A stretch of 64,000 nt of DNA, taken from NCBI RefSeq assembly GCF_000521605.1, contig NZ_CP006942.1:1798001-1862000 (forward strand), in the 5' to 3' direction. A program made the position numbers and the translations under genes. This DNA is from Mannheimia sp. USDA-ARS-USMARC-1261. GTDB taxonomy: Bacteria > Pseudomonadota > Gammaproteobacteria > Enterobacterales > Pasteurellaceae. The notes under the pieces were generated by a model that did no database searches, had not been told where the DNA came from, and saw nothing but the letters and a program-made list of their open reading frames with translations. Below, piece by piece: positions 27,989-37,272 of the stretch. How positions within the stretch are numbered: the stretch's first letter is position 1; each line of letters starts with the position of its first letter.

Positions 27989-28462
27989 TTACTTACGAGC
28001 CAAAGGCGGAACAAAGGTAATACCTAAATCCCAAGGCTGCTCAATCCAAGTTTCTTGTGGAATGTCGATGATATAATCATCAACTAATGGAGCACCTTGT
28101 GGTTTAGCAAATACGGTTACAAAACGTGCTTTCGGGTACATTCTGCGAATTTCTTTTGCGGTATTTCCGGTATCCACCAAATCATCTACCACAATAAAAC
28201 CTTCGCCGTCAGTTTCAGCTGCGTGTAATACTTTTAATTCACCTTGATTATCGTGATCGTAGCTTGCGATACACACTGTTTCTACGTGGCGAATACCCAA
28301 CTCACGTGCTAAAACAGCAGCAGGGAATAAACCGCCACGACTTACTGCAATAATCCCTTTCCACTGAGAAGCGGGTAATAAATTTTCTGCCAACTTACGG
28401 GCGTGCATATGGAACATATCCCACGTTACCACATATTTTTCGTTTGTGTATTTTTCGCTCAT
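27989..28462 (-). CDS. gpt: Xanthine-guanine phosphoribosyltransferase
   Basis: 157-residue purine salvage enzyme converting guanine and xanthine to their monophosphates with PRPP. The PRPP loop [18 protein letters not shown] is diagnostic, with ISRGG-like [19 protein letters not shown] and C-terminal [15 protein letters not shown] few residues (TNEK) are inserted after MSEKY relative to the E. coli protein. It precedes gmk. Confidence 0.96.
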   Translation of the reverse strand: MSEKYTNEKYVVTWDMFHMHARKLAENLLPASQWKGIIAVSRGGLFPAAVLARELGIRHVETVCIASYDHDNQGELKVLHAAETDGEGFIVVDDLVDTGNTAKEIRRMYPKARFVTVFAKPQGAPLVDDYIIDIPQETWIEQPWDLGITFVPPLARK

Positions 28463-28608
28463 AGAAACAACCTAATATAAAATTGGGGCTCACCCCGATA
28501 TAAAAAAATTGCACTAGAATAACCTGAAAATGTTTTTTTCGCCATCATTTCATTCATTTTTTTATACAACTTATTACGCAACCGTATGCGTAGTGCAAAA
28601 AATCAGCA

Positions 28609-30018
28609 CTAAAATAGCTTCTCTAACGTAAAAAACAGTTCTTTATTTTGTCGAGAGTAAAAATCGGCAATATTACTATCCATTTTTTGATAACGGAAAT
28701 TCAACTTCGGCACAATGCCTTGCCAATGCCAAGTACGATTCCAAACCGCAAGATTAACTTGATATTCCTTATCTTGCCGTTTATAGCCAAATAAATAGTG
28801 CTTATCGGCAAAATAGCGTTTTCCAAAGCCTAAACTTGCCTGAGTTGCCCATTTTTCGCCGTGATAAACTGCCCCGACTCTTGCTAACCACTTATTTGAC
28901 GTTTGAGCTTTCTCACGAGCGATTTCACGGCTGCCGTCTAAATTTGCAAAAAATCGCCAATTTTTGACCGCTTGCCACTGCAGTCCAGTACTGATTTGGT
29001 GCTGATAACTGTTATAACGACTTGCGGTTAGCTCATCAAAATAGCGTTTTTGTAAATGGGTAAAACTACCTGACATCAACCATTGCGAATTGAGATAACG
29101 AAAACCACTTACCGTTGCTCCAAATTGGTAATTATAACGGCTACTTCCCAACCAATTCTGCTCAATAAACGGCGAAAAACTAAAGCGATAGCGAGCCTTG
29201 CGGTAACTATAACTTGGCGAAATAGAAAGAGATTGCTCACGGTAATCTTGATTATCCCAATAATAAATACCGCTATAATTCAGCCCTAACCCCACAAAAT
29301 GGTTGCCACGCAAATTCTGCAATTTGCTTAATCCGAAACCATAGCGAACACCTTTTGCCGATTGTGGAAGACTTTCTTCATTTTTACGGAAAATCCGCCC
29401 ATTTACGCTTACAATCGGCGAAGATGAAGCATTATTCACGTTATTTGTCTGGGTATATTGCAAGTAAAAATCAGGCTGCCAACGCTCATTTTCTGCAATT
29501 TGCATTTGAGTATTCGCCGCAATTTTGCCTAAATCGGGCGGTAAATAGGCTTGAATATGGCTAAATTCACGCTCCGCCTCACGAAATTGCTGATCTTCTG
29601 CCAAAATTAACGCTAAATCAAAACGTGGATAAACCAAATTGGGATTTCTGGCGAGTAATTGGCGGTAGTGAAAAATGGCTGAATGATGATCTTTTTCCGC
29701 ATAGGCAAGTGCCGCTTGGGCGTAATGCCAAAGTAACGGATCAACATTGGGCATTTGCTGATAACGACTTAAAAGCGGTGCTAAGTTTTCCCAATTTTGG
29801 CTCAAAATCGCTTGGTTAATTTGCTGTTCAACATTCTGATTTAACGAATATTTGGGCTGATAAGCGGTCGTTTTTTGTGGCTTTTTTGCAAAATTTTGCT
29901 CAAATTTGACCGCTTGTGAATGGCGTTCAAAAGAAACGGGATCTGTGTTGTGCTCAATCACGGTTTCTGCCAACACAAAAGGACTGAAAAGTGGAAATAA
30001 GAGGGTATATTTTTTCAT
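28609..30018 (-). CDS. Slam-family outer membrane translocon (surface lipoprotein assembly modifier)
   Basis: 469-residue protein with signal peptide MKKYTLLFPLFSPFVLA, a periplasmic TPR-type region (about residues 55-190, including DPLLWHYAQAALAYAEKDHHSAIFHYRQLL) and a C-terminal barrel (about 200-469) of many Tyr-rich amphipathic strands ending FFTLEKLF. This is the layout of Slam (DUF560) proteins, which move TbpB- and hemophilin-type lipoproteins or proteins across the outer membrane. It lies directly downstream of a lipoprotein with a TbpB-like barrel, its probable cargo; TbpB from this window is another candidate. The ribosome site is weak and a hairpin precedes the gene, so it is probably expressed less than the cargo. 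Confidence 0.85.
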   Translation of the reverse strand: MKKYTLLFPLFSPFVLAETVIEHNTDPVSFERHSQAVKFEQNFAKKPQKTTAYQPKYSLNQNVEQQINQAILSQNWENLAPLLSRYQQMPNVDPLLWHYAQAALAYAEKDHHSAIFHYRQLLARNPNLVYPRFDLALILAEDQQFREAEREFSHIQAYLPPDLGKIAANTQMQIAENERWQPDFYLQYTQTNNVNNASSSPIVSVNGRIFRKNEESLPQSAKGVRYGFGLSKLQNLRGNHFVGLGLNYSGIYYWDNQDYREQSLSISPSYSYRKARYRFSFSPFIEQNWLGSSRYNYQFGATVSGFRYLNSQWLMSGSFTHLQKRYFDELTASRYNSYQHQISTGLQWQAVKNWRFFANLDGSREIAREKAQTSNKWLARVGAVYHGEKWATQASLGFGKRYFADKHYLFGYKRQDKEYQVNLAVWNRTWHWQGIVPKLNFRYQKMDSNIADFYSRQNKELFFTLEKLF

Positions 30019-30052
30019 AAAGATAAAGAAATGAGTAGATACTATCAATACA

Positions 30053-30083
30053 AATGCCGCTTAATTTTTCATTAAACGGCATT
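30053..30083 (-). other. Hairpin between lipoprotein and Slam genes
   Basis: Minus-strand AATGCCGTTTAAT/ATTAAGCGGCATT near-perfect stem lies in the 80-base gap. It lacks a T-run and could limit read-through or protect the upstream mRNA. Confidence 0.6.
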
Positions 30084-30098
30084 GAATATTAGAAAAGA

Positions 30099-31115
30099 TT
30101 ATTTTTGGACTTCTCCACGAATGCCTGAGAAACCAAAGCTATCTGGATTCCCATTAATATCTGTTTCCATTTTTATATAGCCACTAATTTCTTCTGCGTT
30201 TGGACCAAAAAATTCTACCTTATAGCTTCCATCACCATGATGATGAGTTCCATAATAAAGACTAGCAGTAGATGAAATACTATTTTTTTCTAAATTTCCT
30301 TTAGCCAATGTTATACTTCTAGCATAACCTCCCTCTATCTTTCCCGAACCAGTACGATTAGTAAAATCAACATCGTATGTTAAATGACCACCGATTGCAC
30401 CGTCATAATCCCCATTATAATTAAAAGCTTTTCCTTCATAAGTTGCTTTACCTTCAGGTGGTAATTTTTCTGTTTTTAATCCTTTAACTGTAATTGTTTT
30501 ATCTGATATATCAATATATTTTCCATTTTCCCAGCCTGTTCTTTTAACCTCTTGTGCTGTAACAACTGAATATGGTTGATTATATAAGTAGCTTTGTGTT
30601 CTAACTTTGATTTTTCCTTCTGTTTTTTCGTTAAAATCATTAAATCTTATACCGTAATTTTCATCATCAATGCCTTTTGCTTTAACAATTGCTAAACGCT
30701 CTGCTTCTGCTTTCTCTTTCGCTGCTTTTTCTGCTGCTAAACGTTCCGCTTCCTCTTTCGCCGCTTTTTCTATTGCTGCCTTTTCGGCTGCTAAACGCTC
30801 TGCTTCTGCTTTCTCTTTCGCTACTTTTTCGGCTGCTAAACGCTCTGCTTCCGCTTTCTCTTTCGCTGCCTTTTCCGCTGCTAAACGTTCCGCTTCTGCT
30901 TTCTCTTTCGCTGCTTTTTCTGCCGCTAAACGTTCCGCTTCCGCTTTCTCTTTAGCCGCTTTTTCGGCAGCGGCTTTATCGGTTTGTTGTTGAGTGGTTT
31001 GCGGTTTAGCATTCGGTTTTGTTGCATTGTTTGAGTTGCCACCGGAGCCGCCACTACCACAAGCCGTTAAACTCAATAAAATCAAACTTGCTAATGTTAC
31101 TTTTTTGATAGACAT
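30099..31115 (-). CDS. Slam-dependent surface lipoprotein with alanine-rich stalk and TbpB-like barrel
   Basis: 338-residue lipoprotein. The lipobox LTAC gives Cys19, followed by a GSGGSGG linker. Residues about 46-147 are tandem 15-residue repeats of the type AAEKAAKEKAEAERL, predicted as one long charged helix like the TolA stalk. The rest (about 190-338) looks like a single TbpB-type handle and eight-stranded barrel: GKATYEGKAFNYNG, GGHLTYDVDFTNRTGSGKIEG, VEFFGPNAEEISGYI and FGFSGIRGE. Such barrels occur in transferrin-, lactoferrin- and haem-scavenging surface proteins; the ligand here is unknown. The neighbouring Slam gene supports surface display. Confidence 0.85.
   Translation of the reverse strand: MSIKKVTLASLILLSLTACGSGGSGGNSNNATKPNAKPQTTQQQTDKAAAEKAAKEKAEAERLAAEKAAKEKAEAERLAAEKAAKEKAEAERLAAEKVAKEKAEAERLAAEKAAIEKAAKEEAERLAAEKAAKEKAEAERLAIVKAKGIDDENYGIRFNDFNEKTEGKIKVRTQSYLYNQPYSVVTAQEVKRTGWENGKYIDISDKTITVKGLKTEKLPPEGKATYEGKAFNYNGDYDGAIGGHLTYDVDFTNRTGSGKIEGGYARSITLAKGNLEKNSISSTASLYYGTHHHGDGSYKVEFFGPNAEEISGYIKMETDINGNPDSFGFSGIRGEVQK
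30675..30980 (-). repeat. Tandem 45-base coding repeats (alanine-rich stalk)
   Basis: About six to seven imperfect 45-base units encode AAEKAAKEKAEAERL. Because units are multiples of three, copy-number change would alter stalk length without frameshift. One unit has an altered, partly duplicated segment (KAAIEKAAKEEAERL). Confidence 0.85.
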
Positions 31116-31169
31116 AGAATGTTCCTTTTGTAAGATAAAAGATGATTTTTGTGTTTAAAACACACGCAG

Positions 31170-31200
31170 ATTGTACAAAAAAAAAACAACTCGTCATCAA
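31170..31200 (-). promoter_or_regulatory. Lipoprotein promoter with a T10 tract in the spacer
   Basis: On the minus strand TTGATG (31195-31200) and TACAAT (31170-31175) are 19 bases apart. The spacer contains ten consecutive T (A10 at 31177-31186 on the plus strand). Slippage by two bases would give an optimal 17-base spacer, so phase-variable transcription is plausible. Confidence 0.55.
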
Positions 31201-31285
31201 GTATTTTTTTCACTTTTTTAAGATTTTTTTATTAAATTCATCTCAAATTATTCTACAATGGTAGAGATAGCTATCCAGCTTAAAT

Positions 31286-31294
31286 ACAAGCGGT
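31286..31294 (+). repeat. DNA uptake signal sequence
   Basis: ACAAGCGGT followed by GATTTTTT, about 35 bases before pepD. Confidence 0.8.
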
Positions 31295-31329
31295 GATTTT
31301 TTCTCAATTTTTTACAAAAGGAGCTCATT

Positions 31330-32784
31330 ATGTCTGAAATTTCAACTCTCGCCCCTCAACTGCTCTGGCAATGGTTTGATAAAGTGTGTGCTATTCCCCA
31401 CCCCTCTTATCACGAAGAGGAATTGGCTGAATTTATTGTAAATTGGGCAAAATCGAAAAATTTCTTTGTTGAGCGTGATGAAGCTGGTAACGTGTTAATC
31501 CGTAAGCCTGCAACGGCAGGAATGGAAGATCGTGCCGTCATTGCCCTACAAGCTCATTTAGATATGGTGCCACAAGCCAATGCCGGCACAGTTCACGATT
31601 TCAAAAAAGACCCAATCCAGCCTTATATTGACGGTGAATGGGTGAAAGCGAAAGGTACAACACTTGGGGCTGATAACGGCATTGGTTTAGCTTCGTGCTT
31701 AGCGGTGTTAGATAGTGATGATTTAGCCCACCCAACCATTGAAGTGCTGCTCACAATGACGGAAGAAGCGGGAATGGAAGGGGCGATTGGTTTACGCCCG
31801 AACTGGCTGACTGCCGATATTATGATTAATACTGACACCGAAGAAAATGGTGAAATTTATATCGGCTGTGCCGGTGGCGAAAATGTGAATATAACGCTTC
31901 CCGTTTTTTTAGTGCCACATCAGCAAGATGCGGCTCTTACCTTTACGCTTAAAGGCTTACAAGGCGGGCATTCAGGTTGTGATATCCACACAACTCGAGC
32001 AAATGCGATTAAAGTTTTTGCTCGTATTTTGGAAGAAGCTTACAACGAAGTGGAATTTCAAATTTCCGCTGTTCAAGGTGGTTCTGTGCGTAACGCTATT
32101 CCACGTGAAGCTCACGCAACACTGATTGTTTCTGCAGAAAATAAGGAAAAATTGACCGCTTGTTTAACCCAAACTGCCGAGCAGTTAAAAACAGAGCTCA
32201 GAATTGCAGAGCCAAACTTCCAATTTTTCATTGAAGAAGCTGACGTGCCTGAACAAGCATTCGACCCGGCAAGTACCGCACGTGTAATTCACTTCATTAA
32301 CGCTCTGCCAAATGGTGTGGTGCGTAATAGCGATGTTGTGGAAAATGTGGTGGAAACTTCATTAAGCATTGGCGTGCTGAGTACCAAAGAGAGCGATGTA
32401 AAAGCGACTATTCTCGCTCGTTCTTTAATTGAAGGGGGCAAAGCCGATATTCGCAGTAAAATTCGCTCATTAGCTACTCTTGTGGGAGCGGAGGTTGATT
32501 TTTCCGGCAATTATCCGGGCTGGGAACCAAATCCAGATTCAAAAATCACCCCATTAACCAAAGCGATTTACGATGATATTTTAGGTTATGAATCTCAAAT
32601 TAAAGTTATTCACGCAGGTTTAGAATGCGGTTTAATCAATAAAATCTATCCTAATATGGATTTTGTGTCGATTGGACCAACTATTCTCAACGCCCACTCA
32701 CCAGATGAAAAAGTGCATATTCCGGCGGTGGAAACGTATTGGAAGTTATTAACTCGTTTGCTAGCACAAGCACCGAGTAAATAA
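31330..32784 (+). CDS. pepD: Aminoacyl-histidine dipeptidase (peptidase D)
   Basis: 484-residue cytoplasmic zinc peptidase of the M20 family that cleaves dipeptides such as carnosine-type Xaa-His. Metal-site motifs: [10 protein letters not shown] (His, Asp), [11 protein letters not shown] (Asp), [10 protein letters not shown] (catalytic and metal Glu) and HAGLECGL near the C-terminus. A strong AAAGGAGC precedes the ATG. Length matches E. coli PepD (485). Confidence 0.96.
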   Translation: MSEISTLAPQLLWQWFDKVCAIPHPSYHEEELAEFIVNWAKSKNFFVERDEAGNVLIRKPATAGMEDRAVIALQAHLDMVPQANAGTVHDFKKDPIQPYIDGEWVKAKGTTLGADNGIGLASCLAVLDSDDLAHPTIEVLLTMTEEAGMEGAIGLRPNWLTADIMINTDTEENGEIYIGCAGGENVNITLPVFLVPHQQDAALTFTLKGLQGGHSGCDIHTTRANAIKVFARILEEAYNEVEFQISAVQGGSVRNAIPREAHATLIVSAENKEKLTACLTQTAEQLKTELRIAEPNFQFFIEEADVPEQAFDPASTARVIHFINALPNGVVRNSDVVENVVETSLSIGVLSTKESDVKATILARSLIEGGKADIRSKIRSLATLVGAEVDFSGNYPGWEPNPDSKITPLTKAIYDDILGYESQIKVIHAGLECGLINKIYPNMDFVSIGPTILNAHSPDEKVHIPAVETYWKLLTRLLAQAPSK

Positions 32785-32836
32785 GTCTATAGGGTAAGTA
32801 AATATGCTTACCCTTAATTTTTCCATATCCTTAACA

Positions 32837-32865
32837 TTGCTTATGTTTTACAAACGTTTTACAAT
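32837..32865 (+). promoter_or_regulatory. Promoter/operator of the RelB-RelE pair
   Basis: TTGCTT (32837-32842), 17 bases, TACAAT (32860-32865). A direct repeat GTTTTACAA at 32845-32853 and 32856-32864 lies inside it, spaced 11 bases, a likely operator for the antitoxin. Confidence 0.65.
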
Positions 32866-32888
32866 AAATATAAAAAGGGGAAGAAATT

Positions 32889-33137
32889 ATGGCAAACTTG
32901 AATATTCGTATTGACGATAATGTTAAGCAACGAGCCTTTTTAGCTTTCGATAATTTGGGCATTAGCCCATCGGATGCTATCCGTACATTTTTAGCTTATG
33001 TAGCAGATACAGGTAAAATGCCGATTAAGCAAATTATTGTTTCAGATGAAGATGCCCAATTGTATAACATCGTGAAGAAAAGACTAAATGAACCAGAAAA
33101 AATCAAAAATACGACACTCGATGAGCTATTTTCATAA
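32889..33137 (+). CDS. RelB/DinJ-family antitoxin
   Basis: 82-residue protein with an N-terminal ribbon-helix-helix (MANLNIRIDDNVKQRAFLAFDNLGISPSDAIRTFLAYV) that binds the operator, and a C-terminal tail (VKKRLNEPEKIKNTTLDELFS) that binds the toxin. AAGGGGAAG precedes the ATG. It lies 9 bases upstream of the toxin gene, the normal order for this family. Confidence 0.88.
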   Translation: MANLNIRIDDNVKQRAFLAFDNLGISPSDAIRTFLAYVADTGKMPIKQIIVSDEDAQLYNIVKKRLNEPEKIKNTTLDELFS

Positions 33138-33146
33138 GGCGTTATT

Positions 33147-33434
33147 ATGGTTTATTCTATTAAAGTTCACGAAGATTTTGTGGCAGAACTAAATAAACTT
33201 GATCCTACTATTAAGCAACAACTACGTAAAAAACTAGATAATGTCATTGAAAATCCTCATATTCCCAAGAATCGCTTAAGTGGCGAACTGCATAATTGCT
33301 ACAAAATCAAATTAAGAAAAGCAGGTGTTCGGCTTGTTTATCAGGTTAATGATGATGAAATCTATATTTTATTACTGACAGTTGGCAAACGTGAAGATAA
33401 TGAAGTATATGATACAGCGTTAAAACGAGTGTAA
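33147..33434 (+). CDS. RelE/ParE-family toxin
   Basis: 95-residue basic protein with the RelE fold pattern: YSIKVHEDFVAELNKLDPTIKQQLRKKL, then NRLSGELHNCYKIKLRKAGVRLVYQVNDDEIYILLLTVGKRED. The Arg and Lys in the central strands and the C-terminal GKRED correspond to the RelE ribosome-dependent mRNA cleavage site. It is the second gene of an intact toxin-antitoxin pair. It is unrelated in sequence to the YafQ-like toxin at 3322. Confidence 0.88.
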   Translation: MVYSIKVHEDFVAELNKLDPTIKQQLRKKLDNVIENPHIPKNRLSGELHNCYKIKLRKAGVRLVYQVNDDEIYILLLTVGKREDNEVYDTALKRV

Positions 33435-33490
33435 AATCCGTTATAAAATTAACCGCTTGCTATACCAAATCTATTTTATATTACATAAAA

Positions 33491-33510
33491 GGCGAACTAT
33501 TAGTTCGCCC
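33491..33510 (-). terminator. Terminator of lpxM
   Basis: GGCGAACTA/TAGTTCGCC stem followed on the minus strand by TTTTA. Belongs to the same GGCGAA-type palindromes as 21027-21054. Confidence 0.65.
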
Positions 33511-33519
33511 TAAGTCTAT

Positions 33520-34476
33520 TTATTCACCTTTATAAATATCTTCCCCATTTCGTCTGGTTTTAAGCAAACGTAAAATCCAAACATATTGCTCCGGGTTCTT
33601 CTCTACAAAATATTCAATCACTCGGTTCATTTCTCGGGCAGATTGAACAGGATCGCCTGAAAATTCAAGTGGTGGTAAAATTTCCATTTCATATTTTGCT
33701 TTTTCGGCATTATAGATTGAGAACATTGGAATCACTTCCGCGTTAGCTACTCTCGCCATTTTATTTAAACCGGGAAGAGTGGCTTTTTCAGTTGCGAAGA
33801 AATCTGCGTATACACTTAATTCTTCACCAAAATCTTCATCCGGAAGGAAATAACCGACATCGCCTTTGCGTACATCCGCTAAAAAGGCTTTAATACCGTT
33901 TTGACGAGTGTGCATTCGCCCACCTAAACGCTCTCGGGTAATGTTCCATAGCCAATCGACTAACGCATTGCGGTGTGGATTGTACATTGAGGTCATCGGG
34001 TAACCCAATGAGAACATTGCCACGCCCGCCATATCAATAGACCAAGTATGTGGCACAAGCATTATCACGTTTTTACCGCTCTCTTTGGCTTTTACTACGT
34101 GTTCAAATCCTGTAAATTCACAACGTTTTTGTAAATAAGCAACAGGGCGAATAGCCGTTTCACCAATCGCTAACATTGTTTGAGCCACTGTGATAAACAT
34201 TTTTTCAACTACATCTTCCCGTTTTTGCTCACTCCACTGCGGAAAGCAATAGCGTAAGTTTACTTTTGCCCGATGATAGCCTTTTTTATTTTTCTTTTTG
34301 AGATATTTATAGGCAGTTCTTCCCACAAAAGCAGAAAATTTATCTCTTATTCCTGCCGGCACATACGCCAAAATCACAAGTCCCAATACGCCTAACCACA
34401 CCACCCAATACTTTGGGTGGAGAAAAGACCATAGGAATTTGTGAGTGTAACCGTCTTGAGCGGTAATTCTTGTCAT
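33520..34476 (-). CDS. lpxM: Lipid A biosynthesis acyltransferase LpxM (MsbB)
   Basis: 318-residue inner-membrane enzyme adding the second secondary acyl chain to Kdo2-lipid A. An N-terminal membrane anchor follows HPKYWVVWLGVLGLVILAYV; the HxxxxD catalytic motif is PHTWSIDMAG near residue 140; ARQNG-like HTRQNGIKAF, LPDEDFGEE and C-terminal PEQYVWILRLLKTRRNGE match LpxM rather than LpxL. The ATG at 34476 with GAGGAA upstream fixes the start. Confidence 0.92.
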   Translation of the reverse strand: MTRITAQDGYTHKFLWSFLHPKYWVVWLGVLGLVILAYVPAGIRDKFSAFVGRTAYKYLKKKNKKGYHRAKVNLRYCFPQWSEQKREDVVEKMFITVAQTMLAIGETAIRPVAYLQKRCEFTGFEHVVKAKESGKNVIMLVPHTWSIDMAGVAMFSLGYPMTSMYNPHRNALVDWLWNITRERLGGRMHTRQNGIKAFLADVRKGDVGYFLPDEDFGEELSVYADFFATEKATLPGLNKMARVANAEVIPMFSIYNAEKAKYEMEILPPLEFSGDPVQSAREMNRVIEYFVEKNPEQYVWILRLLKTRRNGEDIYKGE

Positions 34477-34497
34477 TCTGTATTCCTCAATATTATT

Positions 34498-34853
34498 GTT
34501 ACTTTCTTTGCTTCGCCACAAAACATTTATGTTTTGAACGTTGGCTTTGCCAACGGCACGAAGTGTGAGCGTAGCGAATAAAGAAAGTAACCAAAGAAAG
34601 GCGACCCTACTTCACATAGCATTGTTTTGCAAAATTTTTCAAAAAAATCACCGCTTGTATAGACGGTTCGGGTTCCCTTCTGAGTTGCCCGAACGACTTG
34701 AAATTTTTAGGAAAATAACCCGAGCGAGAGCGAAGCGAACATCAGGTTTATTTTTCGTTAAGAAAATTTCAACCAAGTGAGGAAAGCAACGAAGCAGGGT
34801 GTGCTTTCTTTTGGTTACTTTTCTTTGCACAAGCAAAGAAAAGTAACAAGAAA
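34498..34853. repeat. Intergenic repeat element with nested inverted repeats
   Basis: This 377-base gap between lpxM and rnfE holds no credible gene. It contains four copies of one motif: GTTACTTTCTTTGC (34498), AAAGAAAGTAACC (about 34581), GGTTACTTTTCTTTGC (about 34813) and GCAAAGAAAAGTAAC (about 34835). The last two form a 15-base perfect stem with a 4-base loop. A smaller hairpin CGTTGGC/GCCAACG and a degenerate uptake signal (CACCGCTTGTAT) also occur. It looks like a non-coding dispersed repeat. Confidence 0.6.
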
Positions 34854-35537
34854 CTATCTTTTATCAATAATATTCTTCACCGCCAATATCACCCCAAGCC
34901 CAATAAAGGCTCCCGGCGGTAAAATCGCAAGTAACAATCCTGAATCAATATGTAATACATCAATATAGAGTGCTTTTGCCCAGTTGCCGAGTAATAAATC
35001 TAAACCGTAGAAAAGCGTTCCATTACCGATAATCTCACGCAAAGCTCCCAGCACCACAAGGCTTAAGGTCATTCCTAACCCCATTGAAAAACCATCAAAG
35101 GCGGAGAATTTTACTTCATTTTTCGAAGCATAGGCTTCTGCTCGCCCGATAACAATACAGTTGGTAACAATCAACGGAATAAAAATACCCAGCGATTGAT
35201 ACACAGGGAATGCAAAGGCATTCATTAGAAGCTGTACTGCCGTTACAACGGTTGCAATAATCATCACATAAATCGGAATGCGGATATCGTGCGGCGTAAT
35301 TTTACGGAAAAGCGAGACGGTTACATTGGTAAAAATCAGCACAAACATTGTTGCTAAGCCTAAACCTAACGCATTGGTTACGCTGTTTGAAACCGCCAGT
35401 AACGGGCAAAGCCCTAATAATTGGACTAACGCACCGTTATTTTTCCATACACCATCGGTAAACAGATCTCGCCAAACAGCCACTTGTTTGGGCTCTATCT
35501 CAATATTGGTTACAGGGATTTGGTTTTCTCTTTCCAT
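34854..35537 (-). CDS. rnfE: Ion-translocating electron transport complex subunit RnfE
   Basis: 227-residue inner-membrane subunit with six hydrophobic segments. [29 protein letters not shown] matches the RnfA/RnfE (NqrD/NqrE) family, including the Cys in LGLCP and [12 protein letters not shown] thought to bind an iron-sulfur centre in the membrane. It is the last gene of the operon, 8 bases after rnfG. The nth gene that often follows rnfE is absent here. Confidence 0.95.
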   Translation of the reverse strand: MERENQIPVTNIEIEPKQVAVWRDLFTDGVWKNNGALVQLLGLCPLLAVSNSVTNALGLGLATMFVLIFTNVTVSLFRKITPHDIRIPIYVMIIATVVTAVQLLMNAFAFPVYQSLGIFIPLIVTNCIVIGRAEAYASKNEVKFSAFDGFSMGLGMTLSLVVLGALREIIGNGTLFYGLDLLLGNWAKALYIDVLHIDSGLLLAILPPGAFIGLGVILAVKNIIDKR

Positions 35538-35545
35538 TTTATACC

Positions 35546-36178
35546 CTATTTACAATCTTTAAATTGGTCGATCATTTGCGGATTTTGTGCAAGCTCTGTG
35601 AGAGCCCATTTTGCACTTTGGCGGATATTATTCACTACTGCACGAGGCGTAATGGTCGCACCAGTGAATTGGTCAAATTGTCCGCCATCTTTTTTCACAT
35701 TCCATTCTGCTTCATTTTCTAAGCTAAAATGTTTATTGGTGAAAGATAAAATCCAGTCTGACACACGAGTTTCAATTTTATCACCCAAGCCCGGCGTTTC
35801 TTTATGTTCTAGCGTGCGTACCCCTAACAGATTACCGTTTGGCTCTATTCCCATTAATAATACGATATTACCTGAATAACCGTCCGGAGCTGTACTTTGA
35901 ATTAAGTAAGCGGTCGTTTTTTCCGATTTTTTTGCAATATAAATGCGGTTCAGATAAGGAGCATTTTCAAGCTGAAGCAGTTTACAACTGCCTAACACAT
36001 CATTGTCAAAAAGGCTTCTCGGCACAACTTCTTCTAATAATTTACGTTGCTGCATTGCCGTTACATCGTCAATTCTGCCTTTAGTAAGCAGATACACACC
36101 GGTGGAAACTGCGGTACTTAACAACGCAATCAAGCCTAAAATTAAGGCATATTTTAACGTGATTTTTGAGGTATTCAT
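35546..36178 (-). CDS. rnfG: Ion-translocating electron transport complex subunit RnfG
   Basis: 210-residue periplasm-facing flavoprotein with one N-terminal membrane helix. The covalent FMN attachment site is [14 protein letters not shown], with the Thr of the [ST]GAT motif; other conserved parts are [12 protein letters not shown] and [11 protein letters not shown]. Its ATG overlaps the rnfD stop by one base (TAATG), showing translational coupling. Confidence 0.95.
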   Translation of the reverse strand: MNTSKITLKYALILGLIALLSTAVSTGVYLLTKGRIDDVTAMQQRKLLEEVVPRSLFDNDVLGSCKLLQLENAPYLNRIYIAKKSEKTTAYLIQSTAPDGYSGNIVLLMGIEPNGNLLGVRTLEHKETPGLGDKIETRVSDWILSFTNKHFSLENEAEWNVKKDGGQFDQFTGATITPRAVVNNIRQSAKWALTELAQNPQMIDQFKDCK

Positions 36179-37233
36179 TATTTTCTATCCAATTTCGTAC
36201 CGTAAAGTCTTGGTTGTGTGTAGTGGTCGATTAACGGTACGCAGATATTTGCCAATAATACGGAAAACGCAATTGCATCAGGATAATTGCCGTAATAGCG
36301 GATCACATAAAGCAAAACGCCGACCAACGCCCCGAAAATCAGTTTTCCTCTTGGGGTAATAGAAGCACTGACAGGATCAGTGGCAATAAAAAACGCCCCA
36401 AACATCATCGCACCACTGAATAAATGGCTGACAAAATGAAGATATGCTTGATCTGTTACCAACTCAGTTATACCACTTAAAACGATAAAGGCAGCAAGCA
36501 TTGAAACAGGAATTTGCCAATGGATAATTCGCTTATAAATCAGCACAAGTCCACCTAATAAAAAGGCAATATTCAGTTGTAGCCAGCCTGTTGCAAATAA
36601 TCCATTAAAAATCGGCGTATTCATTACAGCATCGAAACCAGATTTGGCTAAACTGCTTTTCATACTGTCTAACGGTGTGGCTTGTGCGATGCCATCAACA
36701 CTATTCACCAGTTGATGAAGACTAAAACCATCACTGGTTACTCCACTGAAAATTAATGAAATTGCATCACTAAATGTAGGTGGCTCATTTAACAAATCAA
36801 TCGGCACAATCCAAGAAGTCATCTGTACAGGGAAAGAAACCAATAATAAGGCATAACCAATCATTGCAGGATTAAACAGATTCTGCCCTAAGCCGCCATA
36901 GCTATGTTTTGCTAATAAAAGAGCGGCAATAATACCAATGATGATGATCCAATAAGGAGCATAAGGAGGAATCGACATTGCTAAAATCAATGCGGTTAAA
37001 ATGCCCGACATATCCGCTAAATAGAAAGCGGTCGTTTTTTTACGTAATTTTGCAACTCCAATTTCAATGATAATTGCTAAAACTACCGCAATCACAATTT
37101 GAATTAGCACCCCGAAACCGAAATAGTAAAGTTGAACCCCAAGTGCGGGCAACATCATCGCAATAACCCACAGCATAAAATTTGCTGTAAGATTGCTTGA
37201 ATGGGTATGTGGGGAACTTACAATTTTGAACAT
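36178..37233 (-). CDS. rnfD: Ion-translocating electron transport complex subunit RnfD
   Basis: 351-residue integral membrane subunit, homologous to NqrB. Conserved stretches: [31 protein letters not shown], and [10 protein letters not shown] near residue 187 with the Thr that carries covalent FMN in E. coli Rsx[26 protein letters not shown] follows. It lies 39 bases downstream of a TRIC-family gene that separates it from rnfC. Confidence 0.95.
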   Translation of the reverse strand: MFKIVSSPHTHSSNLTANFMLWVIAMMLPALGVQLYYFGFGVLIQIVIAVVLAIIIEIGVAKLRKKTTAFYLADMSGILTALILAMSIPPYAPYWIIIIGIIAALLLAKHSYGGLGQNLFNPAMIGYALLLVSFPVQMTSWIVPIDLLNEPPTFSDAISLIFSGVTSDGFSLHQLVNSVDGIAQATPLDSMKSSLAKSGFDAVMNTPIFNGLFATGWLQLNIAFLLGGLVLIYKRIIHWQIPVSMLAAFIVLSGITELVTDQAYLHFVSHLFSGAMMFGAFFIATDPVSASITPRGKLIFGALVGVLLYVIRYYGNYPDAIAFSVLLANICVPLIDHYTQPRLYGTKLDRK

Positions 37234-37272
37234 TAATATAAGCCTTTTTATAAAAAATAAGAAAAGATCTAA

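Noticed and set aside
30675-30980. CRISPR-like array
   Set aside because: The regular 45-base units are coding repeats in one frame without unique spacers.
30670-30993. 107-residue plus-strand frame of Ala/Ser/Phe repeats
   Set aside because: Antisense shadow of the 45-base repeats of the lipoprotein gene.
34541-34968. Several 60-80-residue frames on both strands after lpxM
   Set aside because: They fall in an inverted-repeat-rich non-coding element or run into rnfE antisense, without ribosome sites or recognisable composition.
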